Assembly: GCF_003234565.1 (NCBI RefSeq)
Contig: NZ_QKTU01000011.1
Location: 33,922 to 97,921, forward strand
From: Curtobacterium sp. MCBD17_013
GTDB lineage: Bacteria; Actinomycetota; Actinomycetes; Actinomycetales; Microbacteriaceae
Direction of reading: 5' to 3'
Length of the DNA stretch: 64,000 bases
This document shows positions 33,686 through 43,159 of the stretch, piece after piece (the first letter of the stretch is position 1; every line of letters starts with the position of its first letter). A program made the position numbers and the translations under genes. Below the pieces are notes generated by a model. The model did no database searches. It was not told the origin of the DNA and saw only the letters and a list, made by a program, of their open reading frames with translations.

Positions 33686-34843
33686 TCACCGCGCGGTGAC
33701 CGACTGGGCGATGGCGGCCCCGATCCGGTCGATCGCCTCGACGACCGCGTCGACGCCGTTGGCGATCGAGATCCGGACGTGCCCCTCGCCGCCGCTGCCG
33801 AAGGCGGTGCCGGGGGCGACGGCGACGCCCGCGTCCGCGACGAGTGCGCGCGCGAACGCGTCGCTCCGGAGGCCGGACGCCGACACGTCGACCCAGAGGT
33901 AGAACGCCCCCTCCGGCCGGAACGCGGGGATACCGCGTTCCTCGAGCGCGGCGAGCGCGGTGTCCCGTCGCATCCGGTAGGCGGCGCGCATCGTCGTGAC
34001 CACGTCCTGCGGACCGGTCACGGCCTCCAGGGCGGCGTACTGCGTCGGCATCGCGACGCACGACAGCATCGCCTCGTGCGCGTTCGACAGCGTCGAGACG
34101 ACCGCCTGCGGCAGGGCGAGGTACCCGATGCGCCATCCGGTCATCGCGTACGTCTTCGAGAAGCTGTAGACCGATATCACGGAGTCGGTCTCGTCGAACA
34201 CCGCGGTGGAGACGTGCGGGCGGTCGAAGGTGAGCTCGTCGTAGCACTCATCCGAGACGATCCAGAGACCGTGGCCGTTCGCCCAGGCGACCACCTCGGC
34301 GAGCCGATCGGCGTCGAACACGGAGCCGAGCGGGTTCGAGGGTGCGTTCAGCACGATCGCCCTGGTCCGCGGCGTGACCCGCGCCTCCAGGTCGGCGACG
34401 GTGGGCAGGTAGTCGTCCTCGGCGCGCAGTCGGTAGCCGACGCTCGTCGCGCGGAGGAGCCGACACATCATCTGGTAGTTCGGCCACCCGGGGCTCGGGA
34501 CGAGGACCTCGTCGCCCGGGTCGACCAGCCCGACGAGTGCCACGTAGATGCCCTGCACCGCGCCGGACGTGACGAGCACCTGCTCGGCGCGGGTCTCGAA
34601 TCCGTTCCGCGTCCGGATCTTCTCGGCGAGCGCCTCGCGCAGCTGCGGGATCCCCGGCGTGACCGAGTACTTGGTGGCACCGGCGGTGGCGGCGCGGGCG
34701 GCGGCCTCCACGACGTTCGGTGGTGTGGGGAAGTCGGGCTCGCCGAGCTCGAGTCGGATGGTGTCCGGTCGGGCGAGCGCGAGGTCCATGATCTCGCGGA
34801 TCCCCGATCTGGGCATGGTGCTGGTGCTGGCTGGGATCTGCAT
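33686..34843 (-). CDS. Pyridoxal-phosphate-dependent aminotransferase (class I/II)
   Basis: A 385-residue fold-type I aminotransferase. The Schiff-base Lys lies in SFSKTYAMTGWRIGY, the substrate-carboxylate Arg region in GEGHVRISIANG, and the cofactor Asn/Asp/Tyr in APSNPLGSV and VSDECYDELTF. It transfers amino groups between an amino acid and a keto acid; specificity is unknown. It is the most distal enzyme of the leftward operon, 44 bp after the dppF-like gene, suggesting use of amino acids released from imported peptides or amides. Confidence 0.88.
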   Translation of the reverse strand: MQIPASTSTMPRSGIREIMDLALARPDTIRLELGEPDFPTPPNVVEAAARAATAGATKYSVTPGIPQLREALAEKIRTRNGFETRAEQVLVTSGAVQGIYVALVGLVDPGDEVLVPSPGWPNYQMMCRLLRATSVGYRLRAEDDYLPTVADLEARVTPRTRAIVLNAPSNPLGSVFDADRLAEVVAWANGHGLWIVSDECYDELTFDRPHVSTAVFDETDSVISVYSFSKTYAMTGWRIGYLALPQAVVSTLSNAHEAMLSCVAMPTQYAALEAVTGPQDVVTTMRAAYRMRRDTALAALEERGIPAFRPEGAFYLWVDVSASGLRSDAFARALVADAGVAVAPGTAFGSGGEGHVRISIANGVDAVVEAIDRIGAAIAQSVTAR

Positions 34844-34887
34844 GGGTGGAGCGCTGTTCCTTCGGTCGGTTCGTCGCGGGGAGCGAG

Positions 34888-35727
34888 TCAGGAGGCCGAC
34901 CCGACCGGGCGGTCCGCACGGCGTGCTCGTGCCTTCGCCAGGGCCGTGTCGGTGGTCGGTGCGGCGGCGAGCAGTTCCTTCGTGTACTCGTGCTGGGGCG
35001 CCCGGTAGATGGACGTCTTGTCGGCGACCTCCACGATCTCACCGTGCCGCATGACGACGACCGTGTCGCTCATGTACCGCACGACGTGGAGGTCGTGGCT
35101 GATGAACAGGTACGCCAGCCCGTGCTCAGCCTGCAGACGCTTCAGCAGTTCGAGGATCTGCGCGCGGATCGAGACGTCGAGGGCGCTCGTCGGCTCGTCG
35201 GCGATGATCAGCTGCGGCGAGCTGGCGAGGGCGCGTGCGATGTTCACGCGTTGGCGCTGCCCGCCGGAGAGCTGCATCGGCCGACGCCGGGCGTGGGACG
35301 CGGGCAGCCCGACGTCCTCGAGGAGCTCGGACACGCGGTCGGCGATCCGGGCGCGCGGGACGATGCCGTGGACGACCAGCGGTTCCGCGAGGATCGCACC
35401 GATCGTCCGCCTCGGGTTCAGGGAACTGAGCGAGTCCTGGAACACCATCTGCACGCTGCGGCGGAGTTCCGCGAGCGACTCCGCGCTCTGGTCCACGGTC
35501 CTGCCGCCCAGGACGATGCGGCCGGACGTCGGTCGTTCCAGGCCGACGATCGTCCGCGCCACGGTGGACTTCCCGCTGCCCGACTGGCCGACGATGCCCA
35601 CGGTGGTCCCGGCCTCCACGGACAGTGAGACGCCCCGGACCGCCTGCACCCCCTCGCCGCGCCGGAACAGGCCGCGGGGCGTGAAGGTGACGACGAGGTC
35701 GTCGACCCGGAGCAGTGGGTCGCTCAT
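34888..35727 (-). CDS. Peptide ABC transporter ATPase (DppF/OppF-like)
   Basis: A 279-residue ATP-binding subunit. Walker A is GQSGSGKST, Q-loop VFQDSLSSLNPR, signature LSGGQRQRVNIARAL and Walker B LIIADEPTSALD, followed by the H-loop ISHD. The SLNPR Q-loop and C-terminal oligopeptide-type tail (HEYTKELLAAAP) place it in the oligopeptide/dipeptide group. Its ATG at 35727 overlaps the stop of the DppD-like gene. Confidence 0.9.
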   Translation of the reverse strand: MSDPLLRVDDLVVTFTPRGLFRRGEGVQAVRGVSLSVEAGTTVGIVGQSGSGKSTVARTIVGLERPTSGRIVLGGRTVDQSAESLAELRRSVQMVFQDSLSSLNPRRTIGAILAEPLVVHGIVPRARIADRVSELLEDVGLPASHARRRPMQLSGGQRQRVNIARALASSPQLIIADEPTSALDVSIRAQILELLKRLQAEHGLAYLFISHDLHVVRYMSDTVVVMRHGEIVEVADKTSIYRAPQHEYTKELLAAAPTTDTALAKARARRADRPVGSAS

Positions 35728-36533
35728 CAGGCGTCCTCTCGTTCGAGTGCCCGCACCGTGTCGAGCAGTGCGCGGGTGTACGGGTGCTGCGGCCTCGAGA
35801 ACACGTCGTCGACCTCGCCCTGTTCGACGATCTCGCCGTACCGCATCACCGCGGTGACGTCGGACAGGCCGGCGACGACGCTGAGGTCGTGGCTGACGAG
35901 CATGAGTGCGAGGCCGAGTTCCGCGCTGAGGTCCTGGAGGAGTTCCAGCACCTGGGCCTGCACACTCACGTCGAGCGCTGTGGTCGGTTCGTCCGCCAGG
36001 AGCAGCACGGGGTTGCAGGAGATCGCCATCGCGATCACCACCCGCTGGCGCATCCCGCCGGAGAACTCGTGCGGGTACGCGGTCAGCTTCGCCCGCGCCG
36101 ACTGGATCCCGACCCGCTCGAGCAGGTCGACCGCACGGTCGTCCGCTGCTGCCCCGGAGAGTCCGAGGTGCAGCCGGAGCGACTCGCGGAGCTGCGAGCC
36201 GATCGTCCGCGTCGGGTTCAGGGCGCCGAGCGGGTCCTGGTAGACGAGACCGATCTCCCGCCCGCGGATCGGCCGCATGGCCCGGTCGCCGAGCGTGACG
36301 AGGTCGCGACCGCGGAACAGGATCTGCCCGGTGACCCGTGTGCCGCGGGGAAGCAGGCCCAGGATCGCGAGGCACACCGTGCTCTTGCCGGAACCCGACT
36401 CGCCGACGAGTCCGAGCGTCTGGCCCGGGAACAGGTCGAAGTCGATCCCCGCCACCGCTGCGTTCCCCTCGGCGGTCCCGGGGAACACGACGCGCAGGTC
36501 GCGGACGGACAGCAGGGGCTCGGTGTCGCTCAT
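35727..36533 (-). CDS. Peptide ABC transporter ATPase (DppD/OppD-like)
   Basis: A 268-residue ATP-binding subunit. Walker A GESGSGKST, Q-loop VYQDPLGALNPTR, signature FSGGMRQRVVIAMAI, Walker B LLLADEPTTALD and H-loop VSHD are intact. The terminal HPYTRALLDTV resembles the oligopeptide-type C-terminus; the Fe-S Cys motif of some OppD proteins is absent. It abuts the amidohydrolase and dppF-like genes by four-base or one-base overlaps. Confidence 0.9.
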   Translation of the reverse strand: MSDTEPLLSVRDLRVVFPGTAEGNAAVAGIDFDLFPGQTLGLVGESGSGKSTVCLAILGLLPRGTRVTGQILFRGRDLVTLGDRAMRPIRGREIGLVYQDPLGALNPTRTIGSQLRESLRLHLGLSGAAADDRAVDLLERVGIQSARAKLTAYPHEFSGGMRQRVVIAMAISCNPVLLLADEPTTALDVSVQAQVLELLQDLSAELGLALMLVSHDLSVVAGLSDVTAVMRYGEIVEQGEVDDVFSRPQHPYTRALLDTVRALEREDA

Positions 36534-37741
36534 GCGCGCACGGAGTCGAGCGCGAGCTCGTCACGGACCACCGCGCCGGCCTTGGCGACGAGCAGCACGT
36601 CCCGGATCGCCCCGATGTCCGCCGTGGGGTCGCCCTCGACGAGGAGCAGGTCGGCGGTCTTGCCGACCTCGATGGTGCCGAGGGTGTCGAGCACGTCGAA
36701 GTTCTCGGCAGAGGTCAGGGTCGCGGCGACGAGCGCCTGCACGGGGGTCATCCCGTACTCCACCATGAGCCCGAGCTCGACCGGCACCTCGGTGTGCGGG
36801 TTGTGGGGCGTCCCCGCGTCGGTCCCGCACGCGACTCGGACACCGGCCTCGACCATCGCCCGGAACCCTGCGACCGATGCGTCGGACTCCATCCGTGCTT
36901 TCCGGTACACCGATGCGGAGACGGTCTCGGGGTTCGTGACGATCCGGTTCACGGCCACCAGGGTCGGGACGATGATCGTGCCGCGCTCCAGGGCGAGCTC
37001 GATCGCCTCGTCGTCGAAGAAGCAGGCGTGTTCGATCGAGTCGAGTCCCGCCCGGATCGCGTTCTTGACGCCGGGGCCGCCGATCGCGTGGCTCGTGATC
37101 CGCTTGCCGGCGTTGTGCGCCTCGTCCACCGCCGCACGCAGCTCGTCGACGTGGAGTGCCGTCTGCAGCGGCGTGACGCCCTCGGTGAGCACCCCACCGG
37201 TGGCCATGATCTTGATGAAGTCGGCTCCGGCGTGCAGCTCGGCCCGCGTCGCCTGCGCGACGCCCCACGGGCCGTCAGCCTGACGTCCGATGGAGTGCCC
37301 GTGGCCACCGGTCATCGTGATCACCCGGCCGGCGGCCTTCACCCGCGGCCCCGGAACGTAGCCCGACGCCACGATGTCGCGCAGCTCGATCGCGATCCCG
37401 TCGATGGACCCGCAGTCGCGCACGTTGGTGACGCCGGTCTGCAGCGTCTCGGCGAGGTTCACCACCGCCTGGACCGTGCCGTACGTCGAGGAGCCGGTCA
37501 GGGTGCCCCCGTCGTGGACGCCGTCGCCCATGAGGTGCACGTGGCCGTTGAACAGGCCCGGGAGGAGCGTGCGTCCCCGCCCGTCACGCACCACCCACCC
37601 GTCGCCGGGGGCGGGCGCCTGGTCGGCGGGGCCGACCCAGTCGATCGTGTCGTCCCGCACGAGGACGGATTGGTGCTCGACGACGCCGGCGGCGCGCGGG
37701 TCGAAGACGGTGACGTCGGAGACGAGGAGGTGGCTGGTCAT
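36530..37741 (-). CDS. Binuclear amidohydrolase, Xaa-Pro/Xaa-Arg dipeptidase-like
   Basis: A 403-residue amidohydrolase-superfamily enzyme with all metal ligands present: His67 and His69 (GHVHL), Lys177 for carboxylation (DFIKIMATGG), His218 (TSHA), His238 (IEHA) and Asp308 (CGTDAG). This subset includes Xaa-Pro and Xaa-Arg/Lys dipeptidases and other N-acyl amino-acid amidases. Within the peptide-ABC operon it should cleave an imported dipeptide or N-acyl amino acid. A start at 37741 with AAGGA upstream is preferred to the longer 37777. Confidence 0.8.
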   Translation of the reverse strand: MTSHLLVSDVTVFDPRAAGVVEHQSVLVRDDTIDWVGPADQAPAPGDGWVVRDGRGRTLLPGLFNGHVHLMGDGVHDGGTLTGSSTYGTVQAVVNLAETLQTGVTNVRDCGSIDGIAIELRDIVASGYVPGPRVKAAGRVITMTGGHGHSIGRQADGPWGVAQATRAELHAGADFIKIMATGGVLTEGVTPLQTALHVDELRAAVDEAHNAGKRITSHAIGGPGVKNAIRAGLDSIEHACFFDDEAIELALERGTIIVPTLVAVNRIVTNPETVSASVYRKARMESDASVAGFRAMVEAGVRVACGTDAGTPHNPHTEVPVELGLMVEYGMTPVQALVAATLTSAENFDVLDTLGTIEVGKTADLLLVEGDPTADIGAIRDVLLVAKAGAVVRDELALDSVRA

Positions 37742-37773
37742 GGCGGGTCCTTGCGGTCGAGGGCGGGTGGCGG

Positions 37774-38526
37774 TCACCGGTGCCGGTACGGGGCACGCGG
37801 GAAGTCGGCGACCTGGTCGGGGTCGTGTCCGTACAGGAGGCGCGCACCGCCGGCCTCCAGGTCGCGGAGGCGCGCGGCGCTGGCACGCGCCTGGTCCGGG
37901 TCGGCCATGGCCTCCCAGTTGTCGAGGTCGAGGTTGTCCTGCAGGTAGATCGCGTCACCGCAGATGACGAGGTCGCCCTCCTCGGGCAGGTGCACGATCA
38001 CCGACTGGTGCCCGGGCGCGTGGCCGGACGTCACCACGATCTCGACGCCCGGCAGGACCTCGCCGCCGCCGTCCAGCAGCTCGTAGTGGAGCTCCGGGAG
38101 GTTCCAGTACTGGTTCGGGAAGCTCGGGTTGTCGAGGGCGTACGCGTGGTGCTCGCGCTGGGCGAGGAACGTCGCGTTGCGGAACTGGTGGTTGTTGCCG
38201 GCGTGGTCGAAGTGCAGGTGCGTGTTGATCACGACGTCGATCTGCTCCGGCTCGATGCCGAGCGCCCGGAGTCGCGCGCCGATGTCGTCCTCGGGCGCCA
38301 TGACCGGCGTCAGCATGCGCGCGAAATCGGTTCCCGCCCAGGTGAGGTCCGGGTCGGTGACGTGGTCGCGGCTCATCCCGGTGTCGATGAGGAGCAGCCG
38401 TCCGTCGTCGAGTTCGACGAGGTACGACGACACCGGGATCGAGAACTTCTCGTCGTGCAGGTGGCCCGGTGTCACGACGCCGTGGGCGCACCAGCAGGTC
38501 CCGAGGGGGAGGATCACGAGGTTCAT
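37774..38526 (-). CDS. AiiA-like metallo-beta-lactamase-fold lactonase (candidate N-acyl-homoserine lactonase)
   Basis: A 250-residue protein of the same length as Bacillus AiiA. Metal ligands are His103, His105, Asp107 and His108 (HLHFDHAG), His169, Asp191 and His234 (YGHDPDQ). Tyr194, which assists lactone opening in AiiA, is also present (DAIYL). These positions agree with those recalled for AiiA within one residue, so opening of homoserine lactones or similar lactones is likely. It is embedded in the peptide-ABC operon, overlapping the DppC-like gene by four bases. Lactone activity is inferred, not proved. Confidence 0.75.
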   Translation of the reverse strand: MNLVILPLGTCWCAHGVVTPGHLHDEKFSIPVSSYLVELDDGRLLLIDTGMSRDHVTDPDLTWAGTDFARMLTPVMAPEDDIGARLRALGIEPEQIDVVINTHLHFDHAGNNHQFRNATFLAQREHHAYALDNPSFPNQYWNLPELHYELLDGGGEVLPGVEIVVTSGHAPGHQSVIVHLPEEGDLVICGDAIYLQDNLDLDNWEAMADPDQARASAARLRDLEAGGARLLYGHDPDQVADFPRAPYRHR

Positions 38527-39422
38527 GCGACGGGCTCCGTGCTCGGCTGCAGGTCGGCCCGGGCCGCGGACAGGCGCTTGGCGAAGAAGTCCCCGAGGAA
38601 GTTGGCGATGAGGATCGTCAGCGTGATCGCGAGGCCCGGTGCTGCAGAGATCCACCACGCCTGGTCGAGGTACTGGGTGCCGGCCCCCAGGTCGGCTCCC
38701 CACTCCGGCGTCGGCGGGGCGACCCCGAACCCGAGGAAGTTGAGGGCGGCGGTGAGGAGGGTCGTCCACCCGATCGCGCTCGAGACGAGCACGACGACCT
38801 CGACCAGCACGACCGGGAGCACGTTGCGCATCATGACCCGCAGCGGCGACGCGCCGACGACGATCGACGCCGCGATGTACTCCTCGGACCGGATCCGCTG
38901 CGTCGAGCCGTACACGACACGGGCGAACACGGGGATGAACGAGACCCCGACCGCGAGGATCGTGCTCGGGACGCCCGTGCCGCCGATCGTGATGATGATG
39001 AGCGCGAGGAGCAGGCCCGGGAACGCGAGCAACACGTCCATGACCCGCATCGAGATCCCGCCCCGGATCCCCCCGACGTATCCCGCGAAGAGCCCGATGG
39101 GGACCCCGACGACCGCGGCGAGCAGGGTGGAGAGCGCGGCCATCAGCAGGGTCAGCCGTCCGCCCCACAGCGTGCGCGACAGGACGTCGCGACCGAGGTG
39201 GTCGATGCCGAACGGATGCGCCAGGGTCGGCGCGCTCCGCGCCAGCCCCACCGCGGTCGTCGGGGACGCCGCCGCGAGGACCGGGGCGAGGAGCACGAGG
39301 AGCACGAGCAGCGCCGCCGCTCCGCAGACGACCGCGCCGCCGACGTCGACCCGTCGTGGCCGGGGCCGACCCGGGGTCGGGGTTGCCGCTTCCGTGACGT
39401 TCTCCACTGCTGACGTCGTCAT
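38523..39422 (-). CDS. Peptide ABC transporter permease (DppC/OppC-like)
   Basis: A 299-residue inner-membrane permease with six membrane segments and a Pro-rich N-terminus. HPFGIDHLGRDVLSRTLWG after the first span is characteristic of DppC. The cytoplasmic ATPase-contact loop is EEYIAASIVVGASPLRVMMR. Starts at ATG 39422, overlapping the DppB-like gene. Confidence 0.9.
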   Translation of the reverse strand: MTTSAVENVTEAATPTPGRPRPRRVDVGGAVVCGAAALLVLLVLLAPVLAAASPTTAVGLARSAPTLAHPFGIDHLGRDVLSRTLWGGRLTLLMAALSTLLAAVVGVPIGLFAGYVGGIRGGISMRVMDVLLAFPGLLLALIIITIGGTGVPSTILAVGVSFIPVFARVVYGSTQRIRSEEYIAASIVVGASPLRVMMRNVLPVVLVEVVVLVSSAIGWTTLLTAALNFLGFGVAPPTPEWGADLGAGTQYLDQAWWISAAPGLAITLTILIANFLGDFFAKRLSAARADLQPSTEPVA

Positions 39423-40351
39423 GCCGTCCACGCCTTCCGGACACGCGGGTCGAGGAGGCCGTGGCTCACGTCGACGAGGATGTTGATCACGATGTAGCAG
39501 ACGGCGATGAACAGGACGATGCCCTGGATGCTCGGGATGTCCTTGAGCTGGATCTGCGAGACGAGGTAGTTCCCGATCCCCGGCCGACCGAAGATCACCT
39601 CGGTGGCCACGGCGCCCGCGAGCAGGTTGCCGATCTGCAGGCCGATGATGGTGGTCACCGCCGAGATCGCGTTGCGGAACGCGTGCCGTGAGAGCAGCTG
39701 CCAGCTCGAGAGGCCCTTGCTCCGCGCCACGATGACGTAGGGCTGCTGGTACACGTCGATGAGCGCGCTCCGCAGCATCCGCGTGATGATCGCGGCGAAC
39801 CCGAGTCCGAGCGACAGCGCGGGCAGGACGAGGGCCTGCGGACCGCCGACCCCGAGTGCGGGGAGCCACTGCAGCCGCACGGCGAACAGCAGGATGAGCA
39901 GCTGGGCCAACCAGAAGTACGGGACCGCGAGACCGAGCACCGAGAACCCGGTCGCCAGCCGGTCGCCGATCGACCCGGGCCAGAGGCCGCCGACGACGCC
40001 CGTCGGGATCCCGACCACGAGCGCGACGGCGAGCGCCGAGCCCGCGAGGACGAGCGTCGACGGGAGGCGGCTGCCGATCTGCGCCGCCACCGTGCCGTGC
40101 GACACGTAGGAGTACCCGAGGTCACCACGGAGGAGGCCACCGACGTAGATCCCGAACTGTGCGATCCACGACCGGTCGAGGCCCATCTGGTGCCGCACCT
40201 GCGCCACCCGGGCGGGCGAGGCGTTCGTCCCCATGAGCACGATCTGCGCCGGGTCACCCGGGATCAGTCGCAGGATGAGGAACACCAGGACGACGACGCC
40301 GAAGAGCACCGGGATCGCGACGAGGACCCGTCGTCCGAGGAACCGCGCCAT
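39419..40351 (-). CDS. Peptide ABC transporter permease (DppB/OppB-like)
   Basis: A 310-residue permease. The N-terminal RRVLVAIPVLFGVVVLVF span, PGDPA motif and QMGLD are typical of DppB. The EAA-like loop near residues 210-230 reads QPYVIVARSKGLSSWQLLSR. The product pairs with the DppC-like permease. The gene is 51 bp downstream of the binding-protein gene. Confidence 0.9.
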   Translation of the reverse strand: MARFLGRRVLVAIPVLFGVVVLVFLILRLIPGDPAQIVLMGTNASPARVAQVRHQMGLDRSWIAQFGIYVGGLLRGDLGYSYVSHGTVAAQIGSRLPSTLVLAGSALAVALVVGIPTGVVGGLWPGSIGDRLATGFSVLGLAVPYFWLAQLLILLFAVRLQWLPALGVGGPQALVLPALSLGLGFAAIITRMLRSALIDVYQQPYVIVARSKGLSSWQLLSRHAFRNAISAVTTIIGLQIGNLLAGAVATEVIFGRPGIGNYLVSQIQLKDIPSIQGIVLFIAVCYIVINILVDVSHGLLDPRVRKAWTA

Positions 40352-40402
40352 GTCAGCTCCGATCCCTCGCGTCCGGTGCGACGGACGCGACCGCCGCGGC
40401 GC

Positions 40403-42022
40403 TCACTTGCCGACTCCGGCGTAGTAGGCGTCGCCGTCGGGCGTGGACGCCAGCCCCGTGATCCCGTTGGTGACGTAGATCGCCTTGAGGTCGTAGACCG
40501 GGATGAAGGCGGCCTGCTTGTTGATCTTCCTGAACACGGAGGCGAATGCGGCGTTCCGGGCGGTCGTGCTCGTGGTCGCGTCGGCCGCGTCGATCTGCTT
40601 GTCGAGCGACGCACTGCAGGAGTGGGACCAGTTGAACCCGCTCTTCACCTGCGCGCAGGTGAACACCGACTTGATCATGTTCGGGTCGAGGGACCAGAAG
40701 AACCAGCTGGCGGTGTTCGAGCCGCCGTTGTTGTACGTCTGTCCCACGGTGGGGAACGCCTGGTCGCTCAGCTTGGCCGTGATGCCCACCGACGCGAGCT
40801 GGGACTGGACGAGCGTCGACATGTCGTCGAAGCCGAAGTTCGCGATGTTGATCATCGAGATCGTCAGGGTCTTGCCGTGCTTCTGGCGCTTCCCGTCGAC
40901 CATCTTCCAGCCGGCGCGGTCGAGCAGCTTGCCGGCCTTCTTCTGGTTGTACGAGAACGCGCTGCCCGCACTCGCGTACCCCGGGGTGGCGCGGGTGACC
41001 ACGCTCGTCGCGAGCTTGAACTCGCCGGCGAACAGCGTCGAGATGATCGACTTCCGGTCGATGGCGTGGGCGATCGCCTGGCGGACGAGCGGGTCGTTCG
41101 TCGGTGCCTTGTCGACGTTGAGGAGCCACCCGTAGGGCATCCCGGCCGCGGCGACGGTGGTGGTCCGCTTGCCGGCCTTCTTCGCGCTCGCCACGTCCTG
41201 CGGATCCAGTCCGTCGGCGACCTGCACCTCGCCCGTCTTCAGTGCGTTGTTCTGCGACGTCGGGCTCGTCAGGATGCGGAACGTCAGCGAGGACAGCTTC
41301 GCCGCCCCGGAGCCGAACCGCTTGGGACCCCAGTCGTACTTCGCGTTCCGCGTGAGCTTGACCGACGACCCGCTGGTGAAGCTCTGGAACGTGAAGGGCC
41401 CGGTGCCGACCGGGTGCTGCCCGTAGTCCGCCCCGTACTTCTTCAGCGCCGTCGGGGAGTCGATGCCGAACTGCTCACTCGCGACGAGCGTGTTGAACGC
41501 CGGGTAGGAGCTGGTGAAGTCGACCTTCACGGTGTACGGGTCGACGACCGTCGTGCCCTTGTACGGGCCGAGCGAGGTGACCGCGCTGGCCGACTTCGTC
41601 GCGGGGTCCGCGATGTGGTCGAAGGTGGCCTTGACGGCGTTCGCGTCGAACCGGGTGCCGTCCTGGAACGTCACGCCGTGCCGGAGGTGGAACGTGTACT
41701 CCGTGGCATCGGCGTTCGCCGTGTACGAGGTCGCCAGCCCGGGCTCGTACTTCTTCGAACCCGAGAACCGCCAGATCAGCGGGTCGAAGATCTGCGCGTC
41801 CACCTTGACCGAACCGACGAGGCCCGTCTGCCCGGGGTCGAGCGTGTCCGGGTTCTGGCTGAGCGCGACGGTGAGCGCCTTCGGCGTCTTCGACGAGGTG
41901 CTCGCGTTCGCGACGGCGGTGCCGCCCGCCGTCCAGCCGGCGAGCAGGGCACCGACGCCGAGGGCTGCGACGCCCACGCTCGCGATTCGCGCACCGCGTC
42001 GTTTCGAGGGGTGGGAGGACAT
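40403..42022 (-). CDS. Peptide ABC transporter substrate-binding protein (DppA/OppA-like)
   Basis: A 539-residue family-5 solute-binding protein. It has a basic N-terminus (SKRRGAR) with a hydrophobic signal segment, but no clear lipobox Cys follows, so it may be Sec-exported without lipidation or anchored otherwise. The core shows DTLDPGQTG, YTFHLRHGVTFQDGT and the C-terminal AAFIPVYDLKAIYV. First gene of a leftward nine-gene set: binding protein, DppB, DppC, lactonase, amidohydrolase, DppD, DppF, aminotransferase, Lrp. AAGGAG lies at the correct distance before the ATG. Confidence 0.9.
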   Translation of the reverse strand: MSSHPSKRRGARIASVGVAALGVGALLAGWTAGGTAVANASTSSKTPKALTVALSQNPDTLDPGQTGLVGSVKVDAQIFDPLIWRFSGSKKYEPGLATSYTANADATEYTFHLRHGVTFQDGTRFDANAVKATFDHIADPATKSASAVTSLGPYKGTTVVDPYTVKVDFTSSYPAFNTLVASEQFGIDSPTALKKYGADYGQHPVGTGPFTFQSFTSGSSVKLTRNAKYDWGPKRFGSGAAKLSSLTFRILTSPTSQNNALKTGEVQVADGLDPQDVASAKKAGKRTTTVAAAGMPYGWLLNVDKAPTNDPLVRQAIAHAIDRKSIISTLFAGEFKLATSVVTRATPGYASAGSAFSYNQKKAGKLLDRAGWKMVDGKRQKHGKTLTISMINIANFGFDDMSTLVQSQLASVGITAKLSDQAFPTVGQTYNNGGSNTASWFFWSLDPNMIKSVFTCAQVKSGFNWSHSCSASLDKQIDAADATTSTTARNAAFASVFRKINKQAAFIPVYDLKAIYVTNGITGLASTPDGDAYYAGVGK

Positions 42023-42164
42023 GGGTGCTCCTTGAGGTCGGGTGGTGCTCAGCGGGAGGTGACGTTTCGTAAGCGAGTCAAGTGGGAGTAGTTGTGTTCG
42101 GCAAGTAGCAGCGCGTTTCGCTTTTCGAACGTTTTGTTTCCGGCGAATTACGCATTGCGATTGC
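42023..42164 (-). promoter_or_regulatory. A+T-richer promoter region of the peptide operon
   Basis: This 142-bp gap is clearly less GC-rich than the flanking genes, especially 42105-42165. It should contain the promoter of the leftward binding-protein operon. No single -10/-35 pair stands out. Confidence 0.4.
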
Positions 42165-43133
42165 TCAAGGCTGCACGCCCACGGACGCGAGCGGGATCCG
42201 GTAGACGCGGGAGGCGGTGCCGCAGAACAGCGCGAACTGCTCGTCGGCGCTCAGGTGCGCGGCTGCGCGGCGGTACTGGTCGAAGGCCTCGGCGTAGGTG
42301 ATCCCGCGGATCCCACCGACCGGGAAGTCGCTCGCGATCATGCTGCGGCCCGCGCCGAACCGGTCGAGGACGTGGCGGATCAGCGGTTCGGCGTGCGCGT
42401 AGGTCGGTTCAGGGAGGTAGCCGTGCACCGACGAGACCTTGATCACCACGTTCGCGGCGGTCGCGAGCAGGGCGACGTCGTCCCGCCACCGCGCGAGGCC
42501 ATCGGGGCTCTGGTCGATCGGGCTCGCGATGTGGTTGACCACGATCGTCAACGACGGGTACGCGGCCGCGAGCTCGACGACCTCGTCCGCCTGCCACGGG
42601 TAGATGAGGAGGTCGAGCGCCAGACCGAGTTCCGCGATCACCGGAAGGGCTGCCCGCCACGAGGGGCGTCGACTGATCTCCGCCTCCGCCATCATCGTGT
42701 TCTCCGGGTCGGGGTTCCACGCGATCGTCTGCCGGATCGACACGACCCGTTCGAAGGCGGCCTGCTCCCGGATGAGCTGCTCGGTGTCGGGTCGTTCGAA
42801 CGGCACGGCGGCGACGTACCGGATCGCGAGGTTGTCGGACTTGTCGAGCGACTCCAGCCATCGCGTCTCGTTCACCGGGCTGTCCTCGGCGTCCCAGAGT
42901 GCCTCGATGTGCACCGACGCCACGACGTTCTGCCCAGCGATGTCGCGGCGGTAGTCGTCGAGCACGTAGTCGTGCTTGAGCGAGTCGAAGAGGCCCTTCG
43001 GACCGAAGCTCCCGCCGGGCATCAGCCACGGGTAGTGGTCCCCGGCGAGGTCCCACATGTGGAAGTGCGCGTCGATGACCGGACCGTCGTAGAGCGCCTG
43101 AGCGTCAGGCGTCACCGCGTTCTGCATTTTCAT
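42165..43133 (-). CDS. Amidohydrolase-family protein (2-pyrone-4,6-dicarboxylate hydrolase-like)
   Basis: A 322-residue TIM-barrel hydrolase of the amidohydrolase-2 type. Metal and catalytic residues: VIDAHFHMWDL (HxH) near residues 19-29, IVVNHIASP (His) and ASDFPVGG (Asp) near 280. Relatives open lactones such as 2-pyrone-4,6-dicarboxylate or L-rhamnono/fuconolactone. The ATG at 43133 follows GATACT by six bases. Divergent from an HpcH/HpaI aldolase gene, suggesting a joint catabolic pathway ending in aldol cleavage. Confidence 0.8.
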   Translation of the reverse strand: MKMQNAVTPDAQALYDGPVIDAHFHMWDLAGDHYPWLMPGGSFGPKGLFDSLKHDYVLDDYRRDIAGQNVVASVHIEALWDAEDSPVNETRWLESLDKSDNLAIRYVAAVPFERPDTEQLIREQAAFERVVSIRQTIAWNPDPENTMMAEAEISRRPSWRAALPVIAELGLALDLLIYPWQADEVVELAAAYPSLTIVVNHIASPIDQSPDGLARWRDDVALLATAANVVIKVSSVHGYLPEPTYAHAEPLIRHVLDRFGAGRSMIASDFPVGGIRGITYAEAFDQYRRAAAHLSADEQFALFCGTASRVYRIPLASVGVQP

Positions 43134-43159
43134 GGGGCAAGTATCGGGGCGGTACGGGA

